A model generated the notes under the pieces. It ran no database searches, was not told the origin of the DNA, and saw only the letters and a list, made by a program, of their open reading frames with translations. This document shows, one piece after another, positions 7,662-15,004 of a DNA stretch of 64,000 nt. Each line of letters starts with the position of its first letter. The stretch's first letter is position 1. The DNA is taken from NCBI GenBank assembly GCA_002363155.1, contig DEWH01000017.1:143420-207419 (forward strand), in the 5' to 3' direction. The position numbers were made by a program, and so were the translations under genes. Source of the DNA: Ruminococcaceae bacterium UBA3215 (GTDB lineage: Bacteria; Bacillota; Clostridia; Oscillospirales; Ruminococcaceae).

Positions 7662-9131
7662 TCACGGGCAGTTATCGACGGTTTCTTCCTTTTTTTCGCT
7701 GTCGCCGGCATCTGCTTTTCTCGGCGGACAGCGCTTGATGTATTCCTCGAAGGCGGGCTTGGCAGCGGCAGTTATGCGCTCCTCCCAGCCGTTTTCAAAG
7801 AAGAAGCAGTTCTCTTCATCGGGCGCGTAGTAATTGTCGCCGTGCATTATCGCTCCGTTGCGGCAACCGCCCGCACAGCGGTCTATGTACTTGCAGTCGC
7901 GGCATTTCCCGCTCTTGTCCCTGACTTCGCCGACAGTGGTATTGCAGAGCTTGTTGAAATCCGAGCCGGGAGCGATGATGTCCTTGAGCGGAGTCTTGAA
8001 AAGATTCGGGAAATTCTCCGCGTATCCGCAGTCGCACATACCCATGCAGGGCGCAACCATTCCGTCGGCGCCGATGTAGAAGTTTTCGGTAAGCACTCCG
8101 CAGGAAGGCGACTTCTTCTCTTCTTCCGCACTGCATTCCCGCTTGTAGTAGATGTGCCAGTCACTGTCGCCGGGGGTGTACATGAACGCGCCGGAAAGCA
8201 TTATGGAGAGCGGCGCATCGTCCTCGAAATACTGCGGGATATAGCGCTCGATCATTTCGAGATTTTCCTGGGGTGTGAGCTGAAGATCTGCTACTTCCGG
8301 CTGAGCCCATTCTCCGAGATCCATCATAGACCCGGCTTTCATGCTCGATACGCCGAGAGAAGCCAGAAGCTTCACGGTCTCACGCAGAGTATCGATATTT
8401 TTCCTGTGCATGCACATGGATACGGATATGCCGTGATCGTGCTCATGCAGAAGCTTTATCGCGGAGATCGTCTTTTCTTCCGAACCCGGCACTCCGCGCA
8501 GAAAATCGTGCATTCCGATGCCGTCGAAGCTCAGCTGGAACGAGGGGTGCTGACCGCGCTTTTCAAGCTCGTCCAGCAGTTTTTCGTCAACCAGCCAGCC
8601 GTTTGTATAGATATTCGATATTTCGATGTTCCTGTCCGAGAGTGCCGAAACTATATCGAGGAAGTCATCTCTTATGAGCGGTTCACCGCCGGTTATGCCG
8701 ACATCGAAAATGCCGCATTCCGCGATGCTGTCAGCTATCTGAATAATCTGCCCGTGAGTCGGAGCGCCATGTTTTGCATGAGGCGCGGACATGAAGCAGT
8801 GACGGCATTTAAAATTGCACGCGCCGGTTATGGACCAGTGGACCGAGCGCTTATATGACGCGGGATAAAGCTTGTATTCCTGCACGGGTGAAAGGAATTC
8901 CAGGAAACCGGCTTTGCGGATAACGCCTTCCTTCTCGATGCCCTCCAGGAATTTACGCTGATTTTCGGGGAGAGCATCAACATCGATATCGTGTGCGCCG
9001 TCGCATTTCATAAGCAGAAGATAGTTCTCCTTGCCGATAAAGCTTACTCTTCTCTTTTCGGTATAATAGATGCCGCCAAGCCTGTCCTTCCAGCCGCGCA
9101 GACGGAAGGGACTGTTAAGAACGTATGTCAT
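7662..9131 (-). CDS. radical SAM/SPASM peptide-modifying enzyme
   Basis: 489 residues, first gene of the operon, with AGGAGG before its ATG. The first ~90 residues look like a PqqD-type peptide-recognition region. The radical SAM cluster motif is CNFKCRHC (Cys105, Cys109, Cys112), followed by GGEP at 148-151. The C-terminal part is a Cys-rich SPASM region (SCGVLTENFYIGADG, APCMGMCDCGY, CRDCKYIDRCAGGCRNG, EENC) able to hold extra 4Fe-4S clusters. Such enzymes commonly modify ribosomal peptides (thioether, C-C or epimerised products). Here it is cotranscribed with a peptidase-type exporter, which supports a peptide substrate; the chemistry cannot be read from sequence. Confidence 0.9.
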   Translation of the reverse strand: MTYVLNSPFRLRGWKDRLGGIYYTEKRRVSFIGKENYLLLMKCDGAHDIDVDALPENQRKFLEGIEKEGVIRKAGFLEFLSPVQEYKLYPASYKRSVHWSITGACNFKCRHCFMSAPHAKHGAPTHGQIIQIADSIAECGIFDVGITGGEPLIRDDFLDIVSALSDRNIEISNIYTNGWLVDEKLLDELEKRGQHPSFQLSFDGIGMHDFLRGVPGSEEKTISAIKLLHEHDHGISVSMCMHRKNIDTLRETVKLLASLGVSSMKAGSMMDLGEWAQPEVADLQLTPQENLEMIERYIPQYFEDDAPLSIMLSGAFMYTPGDSDWHIYYKRECSAEEEKKSPSCGVLTENFYIGADGMVAPCMGMCDCGYAENFPNLFKTPLKDIIAPGSDFNKLCNTTVGEVRDKSGKCRDCKYIDRCAGGCRNGAIMHGDNYYAPDEENCFFFENGWEERITAAAKPAFEEYIKRCPPRKADAGDSEKKEETVDNCP

Positions 9132-9181
9132 ATTGACCTCCTGTAATCAGCGTTACAATACGCCTATTTTATCACTATATT

Positions 9182-9190
9182 ATTATAACA
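9182..9190 (-). promoter_or_regulatory. extended -10 promoter of the rSAM-ACP-KS-exporter operon
   Basis: On the minus strand TGTTATAAT is a TGn-extended -10 element about 50 bases before the radical SAM ATG. At 17 bases upstream there is only ACGATT, so no good -35 exists. The inverted repeat at 9210-9226 lies just upstream of that position, which suits an activator-dependent promoter. Confidence 0.6.
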
Positions 9191-9209
9191 CATTGACCGG
9201 CAATAATCG

Positions 9210-9226
9210 TTGACCAAAATGGTCAA
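9210..9226. promoter_or_regulatory. inverted repeat, probable operator between divergent genes
   Basis: TTGACCAAAATGGTCAA has perfect 7-base arms with a 3-base spacer. A further half-site ATTGACC lies at 9192-9198. It is centred about 33 bases upstream of the operon -10 and about 50 bases upstream of the other gene's -35, so one regulator could act on both. No regulator gene for it is visible in the window. Confidence 0.5.
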
Positions 9227-9269
9227 TAATGCGCTGTGATTATTTTCCGGCATTTATGAACGGAATATC

Positions 9270-9298
9270 TTGCATTTTATCCCGTAAAATGATATAAT
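9270..9298 (+). promoter_or_regulatory. promoter of the divergent phosphatase gene
   Basis: TTGCAT, 17-base spacer, TATAAT. The -10 ends 53 bases before the ATG at 9352, and a GGAGGA ribosome site lies at 9339-9344. Confidence 0.75.
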
Positions 9299-9351
9299 AT
9301 AATGATAAAATAAAGAGAAGTCGGACTTTTTTGAGACCGGAGGACATATAA

Positions 9352-11088
9352 ATGAAAAAAAGCAAGTCGCTGCTGTTTCGGGTGGGAATAATAATCGCCG
9401 TATTCTTCGCAGCTCTTATATTCGTAGTCGGCACTTTGGTTTACACGGGAACAACATCTATGTTTCTCGGCGCGAAAGATGAGATGATAGACCGCGATCT
9501 GCTGAGAGTGAAAAAGCTTGTGGAGGATATCCCGATATTCACAACATTTGCCGAATACTGGGAAGCTCACCCGGAGAAAATGAGGGGCGATCTTACCGAA
9601 GAAGAGTATATCAAAGGCAGCGAAGCTTACAATATAGTAGGCTTGACACCCACCAAGAGCGGTTATGAATCTCTTGACGATCTCGGAAAGCTTCTCGTGG
9701 CTCATGATTACTATAACTACCTCTCGCTGAACTTCAATGAAGAGCAGTTCCAGTTTGACTATGACGGTCTGTATCTTGTCGATATAAGCGAAGAGAACTG
9801 CGGTTTTGTTATCTGCCGAGGCAATGACGAGGCTCTTGTGAACCGGGACTCTATCGGGACAAGGATAGATCTTGATATAAGCGGACATAAGGCTGTAAAG
9901 AGAATGCGTTCCGGCACCTACCGCCAGACCGAGTATGAGATCGTAAACAATGTCGGCGGAGACAGCTATTATATCGGCTACACTCCTGTCGAGACCGGCG
10001 AAAAGGTAAAATACGCGATCTGCATCTGCTACGACTGGACTGCATTCAAGAAGGTACTTGCTGAAAATCTGTCGCTGATGCTGGTGATCGGGCTTCTGAT
10101 AATGGCTGTAGCGTGCGTGGTTCTGCTTCATTTCCTGCAGAAGATCGCAGTAAGACCGGTGAAGGCGATACAGACCACAGTCCGCGAGTACATCAGCACC
10201 AAGGACAGCTCTGCCGTAGCCGACAGCATGAGCAGGATAAAGGGTGCAAACGAGTTTACTGCTCTGGCTGGGGATATTTCGCATCTCTCCGAAGAAATGA
10301 AACGCTATACAAAGGCAAACATAAAGCTTGCGAGTGAACAGGAGAGAGTGGCTACCGAGCTGGATCTTGCAGCAAAGATCCAGAAAGGCGTGCTTCCGAG
10401 CACGTTCCCCGCTTACCCGGACCGCACGGAATTTGATATTTACGCGTCTATGACCCCGGCGAAGGAGGTCGGCGGAGATTTCTACGATCACTTCCTTATC
10501 GACGACGATCATCTTGCGCTCGTGATAGCCGACGTTTCCGGCAAGGGCGTTCCCGCGTCCCTGTTCATGATGTCGTCAAAAATGCTGATAAACTACCGCG
10601 CTCTTGCGGGAGGAACGCCGGCGGAGATACTTAAATTCGCAAACGAACGGATATGCAGCAGAAATATAGTTGATATGTTCGTGACCGTATGGCTCGGCAT
10701 ACTTGAGATAAGCACCGGAAAGCTGACCTGTTCAAATGCAGGCCACGAATATCCGATATTGCGCAGAGGCGGCAGTTTTGAGCTTATGAAGGATCCTCAC
10801 GGACTGGTGCTCGGGGGGATCCCGGGTGTGGAATACAGCTCGTACGAGATACAGCTGAATAAGGGCGATGCCGTATTCGTGTACACGGACGGCGCTGCCG
10901 AAGCCACCGATTCTTCCGAGAATATGTTCGGCACCGATCGTATCGTTGACGCTCTCAATGCCGCTCCGGACAGCTCGCCGGAAGAGCTGACAGCCTCTGT
11001 ATCAAAGGCTGTGGACGATTTCGTGAAAGATGCGCCACAGTTTGACGATCTCACAATGCTCTGCCTTAAATACAACGGCAAAGACTGA
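9352..11088 (+). CDS. second membrane PP2C-type phosphatase (RsbU/SpoIIE family)
   Basis: 578 residues, same design as the protein at 1820-3610: helix at about 9-32, outside domain, second helix at about 240-265, HAMP-like segment (RPVKAIQTTVREYIST), coiled coil (LASEQERVATELDLAAKIQ), then phosphatase motifs KEVGGDFYDHF, VIADVSGKGVPASLF, FVYTDGAAEATDS and APQFDDLTML. The two share much sequence in the catalytic half and differ in the outside half, so they may feed different signals to the same STAS protein. It is transcribed alone, divergently from the biosynthetic operon, with its own promoter. Confidence 0.92.
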   Translation: MKKSKSLLFRVGIIIAVFFAALIFVVGTLVYTGTTSMFLGAKDEMIDRDLLRVKKLVEDIPIFTTFAEYWEAHPEKMRGDLTEEEYIKGSEAYNIVGLTPTKSGYESLDDLGKLLVAHDYYNYLSLNFNEEQFQFDYDGLYLVDISEENCGFVICRGNDEALVNRDSIGTRIDLDISGHKAVKRMRSGTYRQTEYEIVNNVGGDSYYIGYTPVETGEKVKYAICICYDWTAFKKVLAENLSLMLVIGLLIMAVACVVLLHFLQKIAVRPVKAIQTTVREYISTKDSSAVADSMSRIKGANEFTALAGDISHLSEEMKRYTKANIKLASEQERVATELDLAAKIQKGVLPSTFPAYPDRTEFDIYASMTPAKEVGGDFYDHFLIDDDHLALVIADVSGKGVPASLFMMSSKMLINYRALAGGTPAEILKFANERICSRNIVDMFVTVWLGILEISTGKLTCSNAGHEYPILRRGGSFELMKDPHGLVLGGIPGVEYSSYEIQLNKGDAVFVYTDGAAEATDSSENMFGTDRIVDALNAAPDSSPEELTASVSKAVDDFVKDAPQFDDLTMLCLKYNGKD

Positions 11089-11119
11089 CGGACAGGCGAT
11101 CAGCATAATATAAGAAAAA

Positions 11120-11142
11120 CCCCGCAAGAAAGCCTTGCGGGG
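11120..11142 (-). terminator. bidirectional terminator, rpsI / phosphatase gene
   Basis: CCCCGCAAG pairs with CTTGCGGGG around a 5-base loop. On the minus strand a TTTTTCTT tract follows, so it ends the rplM-rpsI transcript. On the plus strand ATTTTCTGTGTGTTT follows and may also stop the convergent phosphatase gene. Confidence 0.85.
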
Positions 11143-11174
11143 CGATTTTCTGTGTGTTTGCGAGATACGGTTTG

Positions 11175-11579
11175 TTATCTCTTTGAGAACTGCGGAGCAC
11201 GTCTTGCGGCTTTGAGACCGTACTTCTTTCTTTCCTTCATTCTGGGGTCTCTTGTAAGGAAACCTGCCTTCTTGAGAACAGGACGGAGTTCGTCGCTGTA
11301 CTGGAGAAGAGCTCTGGAAAGACCGTGACGGATAGCACCTGCCTGACCGGTAACACCGCCGCCTGCTACTGTGCAGACGATATCGAACTTATCTGTTGCG
11401 CCAACGAGGTTAAGGGGCTGGCGAACGATGAGCTTGAGTGTATCGAGACCGAAGTAATCATCGATATCTCTGTTATTGATAGTGATGGAACCGCTTCCGG
11501 GATAAACGCGAACGCGTGCAACGGAGTGCTTTCTTCTACCTGTTCCGTAGTAGTAGGATTTTGTATCATACATAGACAT
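11175..11579 (-). CDS. rpsI: 30S ribosomal protein S9
   Basis: 134 residues with S9 signatures: GTGRRKHSVARVRVYPG near the start, GGGVTGQAGAIRHGLSRAL mid-way and the basic end KYGLKAARRAPQFSKR that reaches the ribosomal P site. GGAGG lies 9 bases before the ATG. It follows rplM by 14 bases, the standard pair in bacteria, and is followed by a strong terminator. Confidence 0.98.
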   Translation of the reverse strand: MSMYDTKSYYYGTGRRKHSVARVRVYPGSGSITINNRDIDDYFGLDTLKLIVRQPLNLVGATDKFDIVCTVAGGGVTGQAGAIRHGLSRALLQYSDELRPVLKKAGFLTRDPRMKERKKYGLKAARRAPQFSKR

Positions 11580-11593
11580 ATCGGTGCTCCTCC

Positions 11594-12025
11594 TTAAAAT
11601 TCGAATACTTCGGGCTTCTGAGCAGCGTTCTTATGCTCAGCGCCTGCATACAGACGAAGTCTTGTAAGAGCCTTGCGTCCGAGGGTTGTGTTGGGGAGCA
11701 TACCGTTTACAGCGAGCTCCATAGCCTTTTCGGGTCTTGTAGCCATCAGCTTTTCATACTGAATGGACTTAAGGTGACCGATATAACCGGTGTGCCATCT
11801 GTAGTACTTGTTCTGAAGCTTGTTGCCTGTAAGAACGGCTTTAGCGCAGTTGATGATGATAACGTGATCACCGCAGTCGCAGTGGGGAGCGAAAGTAGGC
11901 TTATTCTTACCGCGGAGAATGGTAGCTGCCTGAGCTGCTACACGGCCGAGGGGCTTGCCTGCCGCGTCGAGTATATACCACTTGCGTTCTACGTTTTCTG
12001 CCTTGGGCATATAAGTAGTTGACAT
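11594..12025 (-). CDS. rplM: 50S ribosomal protein L13
   Basis: 143 residues from the ATG at 12023-12025 (MSTTYMPKAENVERKWY). AGGAGG is 8 bases ahead of this ATG but only 2 from the in-frame ATG at 12031, so the downstream start is preferred and gives the normal family length. L13 signatures: LGRVAAQAATILRGK, GDHVIIINCAKAVLTGNK, KYYRWHTGYIGHLKS, and AVNGMLPNTTLGRKALTRLRLY. First gene of a two-gene operon with rpsI. Confidence 0.97.
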   Translation of the reverse strand: MSTTYMPKAENVERKWYILDAAGKPLGRVAAQAATILRGKNKPTFAPHCDCGDHVIIINCAKAVLTGNKLQNKYYRWHTGYIGHLKSIQYEKLMATRPEKAMELAVNGMLPNTTLGRKALTRLRLYAGAEHKNAAQKPEVFEF

Positions 12026-12060
12026 ATTCATTTCCTCCTGAATTTTTGTGAACAATGGTT

Positions 12061-12089
12061 ATTATAGCGATATTGAGCGGGTTTGTCAA
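12061..12089 (-). promoter_or_regulatory. rplM-rpsI promoter
   Basis: TTGACA, 17 bases, TATAAT on the minus strand, perfect consensus. The predicted leader is only about 30 bases before the L13 start, leaving no room for a long regulatory leader. Confidence 0.88.
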
Positions 12090-12200
12090 TAGTTTTTGCG
12101 GTATTTTTCAAAATATATCGCATATTCTCTCTGTTTTTCTCGTTTTCTCTTGATTTCTCTCATTTTCTCTTCTTCTATTTCACTTTTTCAGCGACATAAA

Positions 12201-12230
12201 ACTGTCCGATATTTTCTTATACCGGACAGT
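12201..12230 (-). terminator. probable terminator of the darA-holB-ricT operon
   Basis: On the minus strand ACTGTCCG pairs with CGGACAGT around an A/T-rich loop, followed by TTTATGT. The U-tract is short. It lies about 110 bases after ricT, beyond the dispersed repeat at 12240-12344. Confidence 0.55.
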
Positions 12231-12239
12231 CCCTATACT

Positions 12240-12344
12240 GAATTAGTATCTATAAACAAAACCAAGTAATTTCGTCACGATTCAGATATGCGCGCAGAGC
12301 GCGCTCCAAAATTGTGCATTGTGAATTGTGCATTGTGAATTCAA
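12240..12344 (-). repeat. dispersed ~100-bp intergenic element, copy 1
   Basis: This stretch matches the reverse complement of 31212-31320 nearly end to end: ATTAGTATCT, a variable A-rich part, then GTAATTTCGTCACGATTC, AGATATGCGCGCA, AGCGCGCTCCAAAATTG and copies of TGTGCATTGTGAAT. It contains an inverted GCGCGC pair and ends three bases past the ricT stop region. It encodes nothing. The size, internal symmetry and two inverted copies suggest a miniature mobile element or a processed repeat. Confidence 0.75.
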
Positions 12345-13207
12345 TCTTCAAGACCTTTGAGCGCTGCCATCTCATCGCGGTTAATCCTTATCTTCGCATC
12401 TTTCAGCAGCTTCACATCTTCCCGCTTATAAGGCGCCGCGGGAGCATCGGGATTGTTCTTCAGCTTCACTTTGAGTATTCCGGTAAGCAGGTTTGCATCT
12501 TCCACCTGACCCTGACCGTCGGGAGTTTCAACGATAGCACCGACTTTAGGAGTAATGCGAAGCAGCGCGTCATAGCTGTCCTGCTCATATTTAAGGCAGC
12601 ACATAAGTCTGCCGCAGGTCCCGGAGATCTTTGTGGGATTAAGGGAGAGGGACTGTTCCTTCGCCATTTTGATAGAAACTGGCTGGAACTCACCGAGAAA
12701 GCTTGCACAGCAGAACGGTCTCCCGCATATACCGAGACCGCCGAGCATCTTGGCTTCATCTCTCACGCCTATCTGCCTGAGTTCGATACGCGTTCTGTAA
12801 ATGCCGGCGAGATCTTTTACCAGCTCACGGAAATCGACTCTGCTCTCTGCGGAGAAGTAGAAGAGGATCTTGCTTCCGTCGAAGGTATATTCCACATCTA
12901 TCGGCTTCATTTTAAGACCGTGTTCCGCGATCTTTTTCGCAAACACCTTTATTATATCGGCTTCTTTGGCTTCATTTTCACGGATGCGCTTCTCGTCCTC
13001 CGGGGTAACGAGCCTTATTATGGGTTTGAGGGGCTGGACTACCTCCTTATCGTCAACCTCCCGGTTCCCGATAACGACCTCGCCGCATTCTACGCCTCTT
13101 GCGGTCTCGACGATCACCCTGTCTCCGACCTGCACTTTTTTATTTCCGGGCGAAAAGTAATATACCTTTCCGACCTCTTTGAATCTTATACCGATTATCT
13201 CAGTCAT
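12341..13207 (-). CDS. ricT: RicT (YaaT), PSP1-domain protein of the Y-complex
   Basis: 288 residues. It has the PSP1/RicT core with the two Cys motifs GLGICGRPFCCASFL and GTCGRLMCCLKYE, which bind an iron-sulphur cluster in the RicA-RicF-RicT complex. In Bacillus subtilis that complex affects RNase Y-dependent RNA maturation, competence and sporulation. AGGAGG precedes the ATG. It follows holB by 12 bases, the same order as yaaQ-holB-yaaT in Bacillus. The C-terminal tail (KLLKDAKIRINRDEMAALKGLED) runs into the adjacent dispersed repeat, whose end may have replaced the last bases of the intergenic region. Confidence 0.92.
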   Translation of the reverse strand: MTEIIGIRFKEVGKVYYFSPGNKKVQVGDRVIVETARGVECGEVVIGNREVDDKEVVQPLKPIIRLVTPEDEKRIRENEAKEADIIKVFAKKIAEHGLKMKPIDVEYTFDGSKILFYFSAESRVDFRELVKDLAGIYRTRIELRQIGVRDEAKMLGGLGICGRPFCCASFLGEFQPVSIKMAKEQSLSLNPTKISGTCGRLMCCLKYEQDSYDALLRITPKVGAIVETPDGQGQVEDANLLTGILKVKLKNNPDAPAAPYKREDVKLLKDAKIRINRDEMAALKGLED

Positions 13208-13219
13208 TATAGTTCCTCC

Positions 13220-14200
13220 TTAACGGCGGTTCGCGGATTCCGCGGCATCAAAAAGCGCTCCGCAGCATTCCGCCGCGAACAGCTTCACATTCGGGTTAGT
13301 AAAGGACATTCCGTAGAGCCGGAGAGCCTCGTCATACATTTTGGTTATAGCCGCGAGACTGTATGCGGAAGCGATACGCTTTGTCCTGTCCATATATTTT
13401 TCCGCTGTCCCTTTTCCGGATTTGTAAGCGGCAGCCTGCGCGAAAATGTCGGTAAGAATGCCGAGCGCCGCGAACACTTCTTCTCTCGTTTTAAGCGAGG
13501 ACACAGCAAGCAGGCAGTCCAGCTCCTTCTTATCCGCGAGGGCATCGCAGGCTTTTACGGCGGCATGGTAATACTGCATATCGTCGCCGTTTTCCTCGAA
13601 TTTAAGCGCAGCCCCGATATTCCCGCCGAACCGGGCGAAAAGCTCCTCTGCCCGTGAAGCGTCAATGCCGTGACCGGAAAGGGCTGCGGCGAACTCTTTT
13701 TCGTCACACGCATCAACGGTTACTGCCGTAACTCTCGACAGCACGGTCTGGAGCACAGGCTCTTTTCTGTCGGCAGTGAAGATATAGCGGTTGAAATCGA
13801 GGGGCTCTTCTATGAATTTGAGCAGGGTATTCTGGCATATAACGGACATACTGTCCAGAGCCTCAAAAACGCAGACTCTTATATCCCCGTCATTCGGCTT
13901 GATATAGCAGCCGGCAATGAACGAACGCAGGTCATCGGCGTTGTACTTTCCCTTCTCCATTACGGAAAGCGGGTACACGACATCGGGGTGGATATGCTGT
14001 TCGGTGCGCCGGCACTCATTGCACCGCATACAAGGCTTTCTGCCCTCACCGGTACACATATACATCATAGCGGTGTAATCCGCGAGGACGCGCTTTCCGA
14101 TACCGCTGTCACCTGTGAGCAGGAGCGCGTGGGGGAATCTCCCGGACTGTGCGAACCTGCCGAGGGCAGCGAGGGCGCGTTTCTTACCGTAAATTTCCAT
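13220..14200 (-). CDS. holB: DNA polymerase III delta-prime subunit
   Basis: 326 residues. AAA+ clamp-loader features: Walker A GDSGIGKR (about 30-37), zinc-binding CMRCNECR region, sensor-type motif NTLLKFIEEPLDFNRYIF and SRVTAV. In delta-prime proteins the P-loop does not hydrolyse ATP. Genes on both sides (darA, ricT) match the order found across Firmicutes. The ATG overlaps the darA stop as TAATG, so translation is probably coupled. Confidence 0.9.
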   Translation of the reverse strand: MEIYGKKRALAALGRFAQSGRFPHALLLTGDSGIGKRVLADYTAMMYMCTGEGRKPCMRCNECRRTEQHIHPDVVYPLSVMEKGKYNADDLRSFIAGCYIKPNDGDIRVCVFEALDSMSVICQNTLLKFIEEPLDFNRYIFTADRKEPVLQTVLSRVTAVTVDACDEKEFAAALSGHGIDASRAEELFARFGGNIGAALKFEENGDDMQYYHAAVKACDALADKKELDCLLAVSSLKTREEVFAALGILTDIFAQAAAYKSGKGTAEKYMDRTKRIASAYSLAAITKMYDEALRLYGMSFTNPNVKLFAAECCGALFDAAESANRR

Positions 14201-14532
14201 TACAGCTTCTCGAACCGCTCGATATCGGTAACGAAAACGGTAGCACCTCCGACGCTCACCTCAACCGGATAGCTTGCGGGAGCGCTTTCTGCGCTTATCG
14301 CAACAGCCGCGTCATTCGGCATATACTGCTTGCGCTTGCGGGAATTCTGCGCGATGATCGCGATAACGCCGTCAACGGCGGCATTCTCGCAGCAGATCAT
14401 GAATGTGGTATTTCCCGCCATAAGGAAACCGCCCGTAGAAGCGAGCTTTGTAGCGGAGAACCCGCCGCGGGTAAGCGCGGTAGATACGTTATGTGCATCA
14501 TCGTTGTTTACGATAGCGAAAATAAGTTTCAT
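14200..14532 (-). CDS. darA: cyclic-di-AMP receptor DarA/PstA (YaaQ)
   Basis: 110 residues, PII-like. The segment FSATKLASTGGFLMAGNTTFMICCE carries the TKLASTGGFL and GNTT motifs that form the c-di-AMP pocket in this family, and the N-terminus MKLIFAIVNNDDA is typical. It is the first gene of the darA-holB-ricT operon. The function downstream of c-di-AMP binding is not settled for the family. Confidence 0.93.
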   Translation of the reverse strand: MKLIFAIVNNDDAHNVSTALTRGGFSATKLASTGGFLMAGNTTFMICCENAAVDGVIAIIAQNSRKRKQYMPNDAAVAISAESAPASYPVEVSVGGATVFVTDIERFEKL

Positions 14533-14569
14533 ATCAAGACCTCATTAAAATAACATTTACCAAAATCCT

Positions 14570-14599
14570 ATTATATCACTCAACGCAGTATCTTGTCAA
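14570..14599 (-). promoter_or_regulatory. darA-holB-ricT promoter
   Basis: TTGACA, 18-base spacer, TATAAT on the minus strand, ending 37 bases before the darA ATG. Confidence 0.8.
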
Positions 14600-14914
14600 G
14601 ACTGCTGCGGCTGGGAACGAGTCTGTCGGAGTCAGCTTTGCCCGCTTTAGGGCGTGCATCAATGCACGCCTTTGGGCGGTCAATCGCTGCGTCGTGCAGC
14701 GACCCTCTGTCACCTAAAGGTGGAAATGCGCAGCGACATTCTTCTATCGGCGGGTGCATTGCACGAAGCAATGGTAGTTGCCGTCAAAAGCGCGCACGAC
14801 GCGCGCATATAAAACGGCAATGCCTCCTCGGTTAGCTATTTTCTTCTAAATATACTAAAAAAGAAAGACACATCATAGTGCAATTGAACTTCAATCTGTC
14901 AAGAGACTTGTCAA
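14600..14914. other. non-coding stretch with palindromes
   Basis: No gene is seen here. It contains the perfect palindrome GGCGTGCAT-CA-ATGCACGCC (14651-14670), further imperfect pairs around CGCTGCG and GCGCGCACGACGCGCGC, and GC-rich blocks resembling the repeat block at 55431-55560 (GCGCACGACGCGCGCATATA against GCACGATGCGTGCATATA). The rest is A/T-rich. I take it as a decayed or composite repeat cluster. Confidence 0.55.
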
Positions 14915-15004
14915 ATTCCGTATTACGGGTCAAGGGTCCAGCGTCACGCTGGCGCCGGTGCAGGGCGGCGTTAGCCCTGCCGCCGTCCGCGTAGGACAAG
15001 CGCG
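14915..15004 (-). repeat. GC-rich dispersed repeat block
   Basis: It starts with ATTCCGTATTACGG, a border also found at 42028 and, as CCGTTTTACGG, at 55440 and (reverse) 54297. Inside are paired segments GGCGCC, GCAGGGCGGCG/CGCCGCCCTGC-like stems and CGTCCGCGTAGGACA, the latter shared with 54236. It lies directly after ispDF on the minus strand and could fold into transcript-end hairpins. Confidence 0.6.

Noticed and set aside
7623..8858. 411-codon open frame antisense to the radical SAM gene
   Set aside because: The opposite frame has intact radical SAM and SPASM motifs and a ribosome site; this one has none.
9132..9351. RiPP precursor gene in the divergent intergenic region
   Set aside because: No short frame with a ribosome site, leader-like helix or double-glycine end; the space is promoters and an operator. 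The precursor is expected left of base 1.
12026..12200. L13 autoregulatory leader RNA
   Set aside because: A perfect promoter at 12061-12089 leaves only ~30 bases of leader, too short for the known L13 leader.
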